Below, piece after piece: positions 23,615 through 34,400 of a stretch of 64,000 bases of DNA. Position numbers and translations under genes: made by a program. Source of the DNA: Ephydatia muelleri (Eukaryota > Porifera > Demospongiae > Spongillida > Spongillidae); the NCBI GenBank assembly GCA_013339895.1, contig JABACO010000003.1, positions 11,577,349 through 11,641,348 on the forward strand. Reading direction: 5' to 3'. The notes beneath the pieces are model-generated. The model ran no database searches. It had not been told where the DNA came from and saw only the letters and a list, made by a program, of their open reading frames with translations. How positions within the stretch are numbered: the first letter of the stretch is position 1; every line of letters begins with the position of its first letter.

Positions 23615-26600
23615 AGAGGGACTGTCCCCAGCGTAGAACTGCATTTAACAACCACCTTCCATCAGAGAGTGCGGCGGTGAGTGCATCATTGTTTATCTAT
23701 GGTTTCCTAGAAGGTCACCGCACAAAGATGCTGGTAGACACCGGGTCTGCAGTGACTATAATTCGTCGTGACATTTGGGATGGAATAAGCCGAAAGCAAC
23801 TGGAGACACCAGTTCGTGCAGTCTTGGCGGCTAATGGGAATGAAATCAGTCTGTCTGGTCAAGGTGATGTTCTTGTTCAGGTTGGTGATTTGTCGGTGAG
23901 ACATAATGTTTTGGTGGCGGATTGCCTGACTCAAGATTGCATACTGGGGTCTGATTTTCTTTTGCTGCATGGGTGTGTGATTGATTTGCTTAACCACTCC
24001 TTGTTGGTTAAAGGGAAGGTTGTTCCACTTTCTTCTGGGATCTATCATAGCCCCATTAGCACATGTGGGGTTGCAGTTGCTGAGACAGTGGAAGTGCCAG
24101 CACACAGTCAATTTAGATTGATAGCCAACCGACAGGGAAAGAAAAAGGAGCAGGGTGTGGATGACCTCGGAAGTGTTATGTTTGAGCCCAGTCACGACTT
24201 CATGGAGTCCCATGGTCTGGCAGTTGCCCATGCTGTTGTGGGGGAAGACAATGAGGATATTGTTGTGCAAATTTTAAACCCAACCCCATACTCAGTGCAG
24301 GTACAACAGGGAAGCAGGATCGGTTGTTTGAGGCCACTTTTGGATGTGTGTGCTATTGAACTGGAAGCTGTAGCCCGGCAAGGAGATAACAGGTCTCATG
24401 CTCGGGAATGTATCATACATCAACTGGTCTCATGTGCCCAAGGAGTCACTCAGAAGGAGAGGCAGCAGCTAACAGACCTTCTGACCGAGTTTGAAAGCAT
24501 ACTTTCGGATCGAGAGGATGACCTGGGCAGAACACATTTGGTCTACCATAAGATTGATACCGGAGATGCCGTACCTATTCGCCAATCAGCCAGAAGACTT
24601 CCTTATTTCCAGAGAGAGGAGGTACGTAAGACCATTGAGGATATGTTGAAGAGGGGTATTATTGAGCCTAGTAGCAGTGCATGGTCATCGCCTGTTGTAC
24701 TTGTAAAAAAGAAAGATGGTAGTACCAGGTTCTGTATTGATTTTCGAAAGGTCAATGCAGTCACTACAAGGGATGCCCAGCCTTTGCCTCGCATTGATGA
24801 TACTCTAGATTTGCTGGGGGGAGCAAGCTATTTTTCCACATTAGATTTAGCCAGTGGGTATTGGCAGGTAGAGGTTGACCCATTGGATAGAGAAAAGACA
24901 GCATTTATAACCCCATTTGGCTTGCATCAGTTTCGTGTTATGCCATTTGGGTTAAGTAATGCACCTGCCACATTTCAGCGGCTTATGGAGCAAGTCTTGG
25001 CTGGTCTACACTGGTCCACTTGTTTGGTGTATTTAGATGATATCATTGTGTTCAGTAGAACAGTGGCAGATCATCTGGACCAGCTGAGAGATGTGTTTAC
25101 CCGTCTAAAAAATGCTGGCCTTACACTTAAACCATCCAAATGTCACCTGCTTCAAATGGAGGTTCGTTATTTGGGGCATGTGGTGTCGGGAAAGGGCATT
25201 CAAACAGATCCTGAAAAAGTCCGAAGTGTTTTCGATTGGCCCATCCCCTTGAATCAGAAAGATTTAAAACGTTTCCTGGGTTTGGCATCGTATTACCGCC
25301 GCTTTGTCCAGGGGTTTGCACAGGTGGCAGCTCCACTGAATGCTCTCACTAACAAGGGAAAAGAGTGGATGTGGACAGCAGACTGCACACACGCATTTTT
25401 GGAACTGAAGAAGCGATTGGTATCAACTCCAGTGCTGGTGATGCCACAGTTTACACAAGAGTTCATACTGGACACAGATGCTAGTGGTGAGGGCCTTGGT
25501 GCTGTGCTCTCTCAGGTGATTGAAGGTGAGGAAAAAGTTGTTGCTTATGCCAGTAAGACACTCACAAGAACAGAAAGAAAGTATTGTGCAACTCGCCGCG
25601 AGATGTTAGCGTTGGTGTGGGCCACACATCACTTTAGACCGTATTTGTATGGACATAGGTTTGTGTTGCGTACCGATCATAGTGCTCTCCAGTGGCTTCA
25701 CAACTTCAAAGAACCAGAGGGACAAACCGCTCGTTGGTTGGAGCAGCTAGCAGAATACAACTACAGAGTGGTGCACAGACCAGGAAGACACCACACAAAT
25801 GCTGATTCTCTCTCTCGCATGCCATGCAAACAGTGTGGTCTCTCAGAAGCTTCAGATGGCACTACTTGTTGTGATGCAGTAGTACAACATGAGATTATAC
25901 TTCCAACTTGGACACCGGAGGAAATGCAGTCTGCTCAGCAAACTGATGTTGCTTTGAGCAAAGTTATAGATTGGTTTGAGTCTAATTCTATTCCTCATTC
26001 TCCTCCTACACAGGCAAACTTAAGGACACTATGGCTTCAGAGAGACCAACTGATGCTAAAAGAAGGTGTCCTGTATCGGCAATGGAAGGATGTACCTGGA
26101 GGTGGACTACACAAGAGACTCCAGCTTGTGCTACCAGCATCACTTGTACCTGGAGTTCTGTCAGGACTGCATGACACCCCAGTTGGAGGCCATCTAGGAG
26201 TTAAGAAAACATTGGAAAAGGTTCAGATGCGGTTCTATTGGCCAAGCCAGAAAAAAGATGTGGAGAAGTGGTGTGCTAGTTGTGCTAAATGTAGTTCTAG
26301 AAAATCTCCACTTCCACCCAGGGCACCACTCCAGTTAGAGGACTCGGTGTCAAGGCCTTTGGAAAGAATAGCCATGGACATTGTAGGACCGCTACCAGTG
26401 ACAGAACGGGGAAATCGTTACATTCTGGTGGTGGGAGACTATTTCACCAGGTGGAAGGAGGCGTATCCAATGAAGGACATGGAAGCGCAAACAGTCGCTT
26501 GTATCCTGGTTAATGAGTTCATTTGTCGTTTGGGAGTTCCTGATACTATCCACACAGATCAAGGGAGAAACTTTGAGAGTAAACTCATCAAAGAGCTGTG

Positions 26601-26676
26601 CCAGATGTTGGGAATAAAGAAAACGAGAACTACCCCCATACCACCCTCAGTCAGACGGGATGGTGGAACGTTTTAA
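23584..26676 (+). CDS. Pol polyprotein (PR-RT-RH-IN), 3' end frameshifted
   Basis: 1030 codons in the -1 frame relative to gag, overlapping it by 31 bases; the first in-frame ATG at 23584 is not necessarily a real start. Domains: aspartic protease with VDTGSA near residue 51. Reverse transcriptase from about 335, with FSTLDLASGYWQ at 417 and catalytic YLDD at 483-486. RNase H with D630/D632, E673 and D698. Integrase zinc finger (H863, H870, C900, C903) and integrase core aspartates D932 (MDIVG) and D992 (TDQG). The frame then runs out at 26676 after an extra base in a C run near 26635. The third catalytic residue (E) and C-terminal domain are in the next ORF. Confidence 0.95.
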   Translation: MLGMRKKGHVKRDCPQRRTAFNNHLPSESAAVSASLFIYGFLEGHRTKMLVDTGSAVTIIRRDIWDGISRKQLETPVRAVLAANGNEISLSGQGDVLVQVGDLSVRHNVLVADCLTQDCILGSDFLLLHGCVIDLLNHSLLVKGKVVPLSSGIYHSPISTCGVAVAETVEVPAHSQFRLIANRQGKKKEQGVDDLGSVMFEPSHDFMESHGLAVAHAVVGEDNEDIVVQILNPTPYSVQVQQGSRIGCLRPLLDVCAIELEAVARQGDNRSHARECIIHQLVSCAQGVTQKERQQLTDLLTEFESILSDREDDLGRTHLVYHKIDTGDAVPIRQSARRLPYFQREEVRKTIEDMLKRGIIEPSSSAWSSPVVLVKKKDGSTRFCIDFRKVNAVTTRDAQPLPRIDDTLDLLGGASYFSTLDLASGYWQVEVDPLDREKTAFITPFGLHQFRVMPFGLSNAPATFQRLMEQVLAGLHWSTCLVYLDDIIVFSRTVADHLDQLRDVFTRLKNAGLTLKPSKCHLLQMEVRYLGHVVSGKGIQTDPEKVRSVFDWPIPLNQKDLKRFLGLASYYRRFVQGFAQVAAPLNALTNKGKEWMWTADCTHAFLELKKRLVSTPVLVMPQFTQEFILDTDASGEGLGAVLSQVIEGEEKVVAYASKTLTRTERKYCATRREMLALVWATHHFRPYLYGHRFVLRTDHSALQWLHNFKEPEGQTARWLEQLAEYNYRVVHRPGRHHTNADSLSRMPCKQCGLSEASDGTTCCDAVVQHEIILPTWTPEEMQSAQQTDVALSKVIDWFESNSIPHSPPTQANLRTLWLQRDQLMLKEGVLYRQWKDVPGGGLHKRLQLVLPASLVPGVLSGLHDTPVGGHLGVKKTLEKVQMRFYWPSQKKDVEKWCASCAKCSSRKSPLPPRAPLQLEDSVSRPLERIAMDIVGPLPVTERGNRYILVVGDYFTRWKEAYPMKDMEAQTVACILVNEFICRLGVPDTIHTDQGRNFESKLIKELCQMLGIKKTRTTPIPPSVRRDGGTF

Positions 26677-27553
26677 CAGGACCTTGTTAAATATGCTGAG
26701 CATTGCTGTTGGAGAAGACGAGATGAGTTGGGACCTGCAACTCCCGTTGTTATTGTTGGCATACAGGACAAGTGTCCATGACACTACTGGTACATCTCCA
26801 TTTGAGTTGATGTATGGACGTGAAGTGCGTCTTCCAGAAGATATCATGTTTGCCCTGCCAGCCACCGTTGAGACAGCTCAAGTTGACTACAAGGGCATTC
26901 TAAAACGTCGCCTGCAACATGCTTACCAGTTGGTGCGTAAACACACAAGAAGACAGCAAGAGCACCAGAAGTTCAATTATGATAGATCAATCAGAGGGCA
27001 ACCATTTCAAGTTGGTGATCTTGTGTTACTCCATTGTCCACATGTTCCAAGAGGTCGTTCACCAAAACTACACAGGCCATGGCAGGGTCCATTCAAAGTG
27101 ATAGCAGTATTAGGACCCGCCACCTATCGCATTGTTAACTGCGCAAGAGCGAAGAAGCGATTAGTTGTGCACTTCAATCGGCTGAAACCTTGGGTATCAA
27201 ATGAAAGTATGGAAGGGCCACCTTCACTGCCAAAAGTGTCTCCTAACATTATGGAAAATGAACATCAACCCACCATCACAAGTGATAAGTTGGAGGATAT
27301 AGTTCTGTATTTTCCGCAACCACAGGAGAACCCACTAGTGCCAGGAGGAGATATCAGGGTGGAAGGAGAAGATGAAAATGGTCAGGAAATACAAGCCCCT
27401 GGGTTGCTACCACCGCAAGATGTAGTTGACCAGGACTTGGACGTTCATGATGAACCTGCCCCAGAACTTCCGGCACTGAGACGATCTACTAGAATAAGAC
27501 ACCCCCCTGGCTGGTACGGGGATCGTATTGTACTACCAGACACACTTGCTTGA
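26660..27553 (+). CDS. Integrase 3' part, separated by a frame break
   Basis: 297 codons beginning MVERFNR, which holds the glutamate of the integrase D,D-35-E triad. A C-terminal GPF/Y-type module follows (HRPWQGPFKVIAVLGPATY, about residues 139-157), typical of Ty3/gypsy integrases, and then an acidic, proline-rich tail ending shortly before the polypurine tract. It overlaps the preceding ORF in a different frame. The ATG is convenient rather than likely; the segment was originally continuous with pol. Confidence 0.9.
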   Translation: MVERFNRTLLNMLSIAVGEDEMSWDLQLPLLLLAYRTSVHDTTGTSPFELMYGREVRLPEDIMFALPATVETAQVDYKGILKRRLQHAYQLVRKHTRRQQEHQKFNYDRSIRGQPFQVGDLVLLHCPHVPRGRSPKLHRPWQGPFKVIAVLGPATYRIVNCARAKKRLVVHFNRLKPWVSNESMEGPPSLPKVSPNIMENEHQPTITSDKLEDIVLYFPQPQENPLVPGGDIRVEGEDENGQEIQAPGLLPPQDVVDQDLDVHDEPAPELPALRRSTRIRHPPGWYGDRIVLPDTLA

Positions 27554-27576
27554 GTGTGAGGTCACACTACTAATAT

Positions 27577-27588
27577 AGGAGGGAAAAG
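27577..27588 (+). promoter_or_regulatory. Polypurine tract
   Basis: AGGAGGGAAAAG lies immediately before the right LTR, the usual primer for plus-strand DNA synthesis in LTR retroelements. Confidence 0.85.
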
Positions 27589-27806
27589 TGTAATGTTCTG
27601 GGACAGATGTCTGCAACCTTCCTACTCACCTGATCAGAACTACAATTGGCTCCAGTGCGTCATATGTGAACTTTGACTGTCTGTATGTGACGTATTAATT
27701 CTTTTGTATTTAAGTGTATGCCTTGCGCATGTAAGAGAGTCTGATTTCTCAAGCTATCGTATTCTTGGTTAACTCGTGGCGCGGGCGCTACATTGCGGGC
27801 GCTACA
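27589..27806 (+). repeat. Right LTR (218 bp)
   Basis: Begins TGTAATGTTCTGGG and ends GCGGGCGCTACA. Compared with the left LTR: C to T near base 6, one G missing in GATCAGAAC, one C missing in GTATTCTTGG. Confidence 0.95.
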
Positions 27807-29106
27807 GCAGCATCACATGTAATATTCTGTTCTCACCTTCTTTATCCCTCTCTATGGCTAGTTTTGGTGAGACAGCACATGGATCCTGATGTGTGTGGCT
27901 TGCATCTGTTTCTGTTTCCCATTCCTGGTGCTCTTTGAAATGATCGCAAAGCTAAAACGAATAACAAGTGTGAGGGAGGGGAATGTGAGGGAGTGGAAGG
28001 CATGACTGAGGGAAAAATTGATTCTCCCCTCTGTACCATCACTATGGTGAATGTTGGCATGTGAAATGGTTGCTCAGGACATTTCTGTCTGAAAAGCAAG
28101 CTGTATAGGGTGGCCTCCACAGACTAACCTGCCCCATGTCAGGCCAGTTTATACGGCGTGCGCAGGGCCTCATCCCCGAAGGAGACTGGGGACGAGCAGG
28201 ATCAATTTATGTTATTCGACACGTAGCTTCATTCCAGAGTGTCCGGATGGCACCCGCCATGTAATTTGACACCGGATTCGTGCACTGGGTCCCAGTCACG
28301 TGCTTTGCGTGACCCTACCATAAGAGGCCCTTCCTATCTCCCCTGTATCCTAACATAACACATGCTACGCATGTTTGACGTAGGACTTACAAATGCAGAT
28401 GGTTTGCCAGCTACTGCTAGGGTCATCATTCACTTAGTTCACGTCCTGAGTTGATCCTGATAAGAGGATTATATGCTCACTAGGTGATAAATTATGGCCT
28501 CATAAAAAAAATTCAAACCAACACCCAAGGCAACTTAGATTAGCAGGTGATACATCTCGTTCCCACCATCGCATCAAGTCCAGTATCCCCCACATTCTTC
28601 TGAGGACCTGGACATTGATCTTGCTCATCTAAAGGAGAAGCCTTTATAAACAACCATCTACATATACGCATGCTCATATTGATAGGAAAGGTAAAAGTAA
28701 CGATAGGCCCTATTCTAACAGCCGATATTATTATTTGTTACCTAGAAATGGCAGCCAACCTGCCAGCGTGCCTTCACCTTTGAATTCGGTTTGAACTCAG
28801 AACTGGAAACAAGTCTTCACAAAAGGGTTACTGCTCGCTATTACAAGGGGGCGACCACATGCGATGAGCTACTACCAGGCACGAATTAATACGACCCCAC
28901 AAAAAAGCCACTTAATGCCTCTTGGAAGTCGACTTCATATGCACTTGGTGGCCGGCTCTCTTCCGCTACGGACAGGTACTAATATTATCATCGTAGTATC
29001 TCACAGTTCTTTAGCCAAACTCAATTCGCTTTAAGAGAAAACAAAATACAGCCATACTGGTCGTATAGGCCTATACGGGCTATACACAGTCACACTGAAA
29101 ACTTAA
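27807..29106. other. No recognised gene
   Basis: Mixed-composition DNA right of the retrotransposon. GACTGGGGACGAG at about 28184 resembles the arm of the MITE at 29107. Short open pieces exist on both strands without domains. Confidence 0.35.
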
Positions 29107-29242
29107 TCGCAAGCCAGACGTACTTAGTCGTACGATATATGACGGACTGGGGACGAGTAAAACATACCTGGGAAGTACCAGAACGTTTCACTCGTCCCCA
29201 GTCCACTCGCACGTACGACGACTAAGTATGTCTGGCTTGCGA
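29107..29242. mobile_element. Hairpin MITE with ~60-bp arms
   Basis: The left arm CGCAAGCCAGACGTACTTAG ... GACTGGGGACGAGT is mirrored by ACTCGTCCCCAGTC ... CTAAGTATGTCTGGCTTGCG on the right, with about a 20-bp loop. No coding content. Confidence 0.8.
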
Positions 29243-29555
29243 GACTACACATGGTTCACTTACTTGCATGTGATCATGCGTACGTGCACGCTGCCATGTT
29301 CACAAGCTATAGGTTTGGTGTTTCGACCTACATGTAGGCCTTCCAAGAGCTGCGTCTGCCACAAAGTTATAGGTTTTGTGTAAGAAGACACAAAACCTGT
29401 CAGTAAAAGCTAACTAGTCACTTCCTGAGTGTTTGTGCCCAGGACTCGTATGTCCTAGTGAATGAGGCTGTGTGTGCGTACGGCCACGCAGTTACACCAC
29501 CGAGACTAACCATAAGTTAAAGAAAAGATTATCCCTTAAAGCTATAGGCAGCTGT

Positions 29556-30537
29556 CGAGGGGGGGGCAAAAAACAAAGTGGAAGACACCATCCCCCAACT
29601 TTGAAGAGCTCATTGAGAGCATCACGAATATGCTATTATTATTTTCAGGGGGGTCTAGGAAAAAAAGTTATGAGGTATGAAAGTTAGAGGGGGGTCTTGG
29701 CCAAAAAAAAATTTCGAAAAAAATTCATCACTTTTCTTAATTTTTTTTTTTTGCACTTTAGCTCGCACTACAGCAACATAATTATGGAATCATATTGTTT
29801 GTAGTGTTCATGGGTGTCCAATTCGTGCAAGGATATGGCTTAACTGCCTATCTAGTGCTATTTCGTCGTGGAAAGCATATTATCACGTGACTGAGACACG
29901 AATCGTGGGCGTTGCCTTCATATAAGCGATGACATCAATTCACTACCCAGAACTGTTGTGCAACAATCGAAGCGTCGCAAAGCAATGTAAAGATAAAGAC
30001 TATACTAACGCTAGTAAGCCACGGATACACCTGGTACTAAGTAACATGCATGAGCTCACTTCACTATTAGATCACGCCTCACGCGAGCAAGCCCCAACTG
30101 CTATTGTTTAAACGAGTACTTTACCGAGTCATGAACGATAATGCGTGCCGTTCTTCAAAATCTTGTTGGAGTACCGCAAACCTTAATTGATGGACAGGGA
30201 TGTAATATTCGATAGGCCTACAGCCCGTACATTACGTCATGGCACGAGAGACTGAGTATCGCGATATTCTAAGGTACAAGTGAAACAGCGTCTCCAGCTT
30301 CAAGCGACGAAGTGACAACATCTACAACAGCATTCTGCAACGAAGCCTGCTTGCAATTTGTAATATTATCTTCATTGTAGGTGTGGTCAATTGTCAATTA
30401 CGTAATGATTTAAGGGGCGTGCCCGAGAAATGGGCGTGTTCGAAGGCGGAGGGGGGGGGGGGGGTTGACCTGGCCCTTGATTTTAAGAATTTTTGGGATG
30501 GTGTCTATAACTTTTTTTTTTGCCCCCCCCCCCCTCG
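29556..30537. mobile_element. hAT-like non-autonomous element, G-run termini, 8-bp TSD
   Basis: Starts CGAGGGGGGGGCAAAAAA and ends with its inverted form (...GCCCCCCCCCCCCCTCG). Inner inverted similarity includes GACACCATCCC/GGGATGGTGTC. The 8-bp sequence GCAGCTGT occurs immediately on both sides (29548-29555 and 30538-30545), the target duplication length typical of hAT elements. There is no transposase ORF. Internal sequence near 30130-30180 (TTCAAAATCTTGTTGGAGTACC) resembles the centre of the MITE at 42558. Confidence 0.8.
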
Positions 30538-30944
30538 GCAGCTGTATAAAATTTAATATATTTTTAACGTGATATAGTTATGAATAATTCATTAACATTG
30601 TCCCAGATTTTGAAGTGGGGTTCATAAAAGTGCCATTCGAATTCTGTCTGTAGGTCTCTAAAATATACCACTTGCTCGACATTCATATTCAAACGTGTAA
30701 ACTTGAATTTTGTGTCTGAGTGATTGGAAACAAATAAATATTGGCATGTTTCATGTACAAAGTATGGAATAAACAATTTGTAGTGAACACATTTACACTA
30801 AGACCAGAACTGATATACAAAGGATAGCTGCCATGTAAACTTAAGATTTAGCCTCTGTACAAGAACCGTGCTTGTTAGTACACATTTCTCCATTCACTTC
30901 CCGTTCAATTAATTTTTAACATGTGATCATTACATTGCTGTAGT

Positions 30945-31193
30945 GCTAGCTAAAGTGCATAAAAAAAAAAATTAAGAAAAGTGATGAATTTTTTTCTAAA
31001 ATTTCTTTTTGGCCAAGACCCCCCCCCCCCCCCCCCCCCCCCCCTCTAACTTTGATACCTCATAATATTTTTACCTAGACCCCCCTGAAAATAATAATAG
31101 CATATTCTTGATGCTCTCAATGAGCTCTTCAAAGTTGAGAGATGGTGTCTTCCACTTTGTTTTTTGCCCCCCCCCCCCCCCCTCCCTCGCATA
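30945..31193 (-). mobile_element. Second, truncated copy of the G-run element
   Basis: This is the reverse complement of 29556-29800 at high identity (shared AATAATAATAGCATATTC, CTCAATGAGCTCTTCAAAG and the G-run end at 31190). No matching left terminus or target duplication was seen, so it is truncated. With 29556 it makes ~240-bp inverted arms separated by about 1.1 kb. Confidence 0.75.
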
Positions 31194-31419
31194 CAACTAT
31201 TTATTATTTTATAGCGCATTAAGCTGAACAATCTGATCCACTATTTAATGAGTTCATAATAAGCATCAATGAATTCAATGACTTTGATCATAAATTTTCT
31301 AATACTATGCTCCTCCCACAATTAAAAAGACATCGAGGTGTAATGTAAATAAAGTACAACATAATGATTCACAATGTACGTTCATTACACTACTCAAACT
31401 ATAGAGAATACAAGTAAAA

Positions 31420-34400
31420 TTATGCACATAGTTGCGGCAGACTTATGTCTGTTTCGGCTCTATCCCTGCGCCAGTGGCAGTAGTGGCAGTGTTTGGTCCA
31501 TACCTCATTTATTATATCTTTTACTTCAGATGTTTCGTTGCCATGTATGATCCAACAGAAAATTATTAATATATAAATCATATAGCTTATGCTCCATAAC
31601 AAAAACGGGAATAATACGAGTGCAAACTGCAACCCCCAGGAGAATTTTATCCATCCGTTTTGATAACTGAAGGCATACACTTCCAGATTGTACTGACTTA
31701 ATGTGCTCAATATGATCAGACAGGATAATAGAAATGCATCCCATACATTCAGTATTCTCTCATTGTAAGGCTGACATATTGCGATGACCATAATTGCGAT
31801 TATACAAGTAATTTGCTGCACTGTAAATACAAATGCTGGTGGTTCAGCTAACATGAAGGCACCACTTACAACCATGCGTATAATGAAATAGGTAGCAGCA
31901 AACCATTTCATGTTGGGCTTGTAGCAAGCAAAAAATGCATCTCTAAATTTATCATGCCATTCACGTTTGGAACAATGCTTGGAACATTTGGAATAACAGT
32001 TGGAACATTTGGAATAACAGTTGGGACAATGCTTGGAACAAAAGTCGGAACAACATGATTTTATTTCAATACAGCAAGAAGTTTGGCCACAGCCAAACAG
32101 AAATAACATTAAAGGCGCTGATCCAAGAATGAAGAATAGTGGAAGTAAGTAACCCATCCATTCCTTTTCACCTAAATAAAAGCTTCTAAACTTGTGAACA
32201 CGATTTCCACTACTATCTATCAGTGCCTGAGCTTTAAGCAATTCTGTTGTTGTTATGCAAATGTTATTGAAACTGAGGAGAATAAAAGCAGCAATGATTT
32301 GGATTGGGTGTTTGTAGCCCTGAAATGTTTGGATGAATTTATCAAACCTCTCACGATAGAGGCTTGGCATCTTCTTATAACAGCAGCTTGGTATCTTACA
32401 ACACCAAGGACAATAACTACAGATGAAGCAAATCATCCCCGCCATTACCAAAGGAAACATGGAAGATCCGTATTTTAATGCAATGACTTGAAAAACATCT
32501 ATGTTTCCTACGTAAAGTGGAGGAGCTGCAAAAAGCCATCCATTCAAATTAAAAAGTCCATAAACCACTTTATATGCCCTGAACATTTCTAATCCACTAT
32601 TTTGGAATATGTAGTTCACATCAATTTCACCATAGCCAGTCAAATCGAAAGTACTTGAAATCAGCTGACAATATAGAATAATACCGTTAGCATATCCATT
32701 GGTCACTAAATTACCAGCAACAATGATGAAGAAGGGAACAACCACAAAAGATAGGAGGGTCAGAAAAATGTATAAAAAAATATTTAAACTAATAGCAGAA
32801 GGGGAAGCATCATAAATCACACATTCGTACGTTGCAGAATTAATTGCAACAGCATAACCAGGCTTGCACTCACTACAAAGCACTCCAGTTCTTCCTTGAG
32901 TACACAGGGTATCATCTAATTCACTAAGTGTCAATGGAAGCTGTACGTACTGGTCTTGTGTTGGTGAAGATGATGGTCCATTGCAATGACCAGGTGGGCA
33001 GGCACCAACAACCATAGTGTTTGTCCCTGGGTAATACCCCATCCAGTAATTTTGCTTCAACAGAGCTTTTGAATTTCCGAAACTATCACTAGAACATAGT
33101 AGTACTGAACCAAAGTTTTTATTTATCTTTTGGGAGCATATGCAAGTACTTAAACCTGAAGGACTATCATCTGATGGCACTGATTTAAAGCCTGGGGGGC
33201 AGTCTAGGAGCTCTATGTTAACATCCACATGCCAGCCAAGCAAGCCAACTTCATCTAGTTCCATAGTCACATTGCCAGTGCTACTGCCATACATCTGCAT
33301 ATAACCATTGGATGCGTAATCAAAGCCATCACTTACACCAGCTACTGAACGATTGGAATTGGAAATAGCAGCTGCAAAAATAGTTTCATCAAGAACATCA
33401 TGCTGGAGGTCATCCTTGACAACTAGAGGAAGATGAAAAATCTGGCCAGGAAATGCTTTAACTGAACCATTCACTGTTATACTGCCAGCATCTGATGCAA
33501 TTTGGTCTGTACATACAGCTCCACCATAATCCCAGTACTGTGAGTTCCAGCAGAAGGTGTTCTGTGGAGAGTCTGAAGATATTGAACAGGGGAGTATTGA
33601 TGATGAGTGGATGGCATTACCACCAAATGCAGCAGTGTTGCCACTAAAGACAAAAGTTGCCTTCCACTTGCTAGGCAAGAGGTGAGGGTCACTGTATCTC
33701 ATGAAACATTCCGCATTTGTTTGTTGGATGTAGGAATTGTAAATAGCACCACCATCAATAGAAGCACTGTTATTTAGAAAAGTCAAACTGCTGCCATTGC
33801 AAAGGAGAATATATGAATTAGCAAAAAGAGCAATTGCACCACCTCTGACTCCTTGATTGGAGATAAAGGTCGCATTACAGGAGCAAAAATCAATATATGT
33901 CCCATCAGAAACTAATGCTGAGCCTGTGTTGCCAGCAAATGTGATCTGAGCATCAAAAATGATTGGAATCCCACTGGTGTAGATGGTCCCAATGCCCATG
34001 TCATAAGTTCCCATTGAGACACCCAGTGTGTTATTTGCTATAACATTATCACCAGTTATCTTTAAAACGGGTGCTAGACCATGTCCAATAAAACCCTTCA
34101 AAAGAGCAGCTATTGCTGTTCCTAATTTGCTTGCAACATTTTCCTCAAAAATGCAATCTGAAAATGAATAATCTGATTGTTGAAAAGAGCTAGGCATAGC
34201 TGCTATGGATATCGCACCTCCAACGAGGGCAGAATTATTAGCATAGATACAGTGTGAAACATTAATGCTATTATTACCAGCAAAAGCAATATCAACAACG
34301 CTCAAACCTCCGCCATTTGTGGGTTCAAAAAAACCTCCGTTGTTCGTAAATACACTACTTGACAAGTCAACATTATTTCCAGTGGCATAATCACGAGATT

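Larger units (their letters stand above)
22531..27806 (+). mobile_element. Ty3/gypsy LTR retrotransposon, full length
   Basis: A 5.28-kb element with two LTRs beginning TGTAA and ending GCTACA. A primer-binding site lies directly after the left LTR, gag and pol ORFs run in the order protease, reverse transcriptase, RNase H, integrase (the Ty3/gypsy order), and a purine tract precedes the right LTR. The LTRs differ by one substitution and two 1-base indels, so the insertion is recent. Two frame breaks interrupt the coding region (near 23603 and 26635). No envelope gene is present. Flanking bases (ATTATTG left, GCAGCAT right) show no target-site duplication. Confidence 0.95.

Noticed and set aside
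23707..24270. 187-codon minus-strand ORF inside pol
   Set aside because: Antisense shadow of the protease region.
22531..27806. Endogenous retrovirus with envelope
   Set aside because: No envelope-like ORF lies between integrase and the right LTR; the space is filled by the integrase tail.
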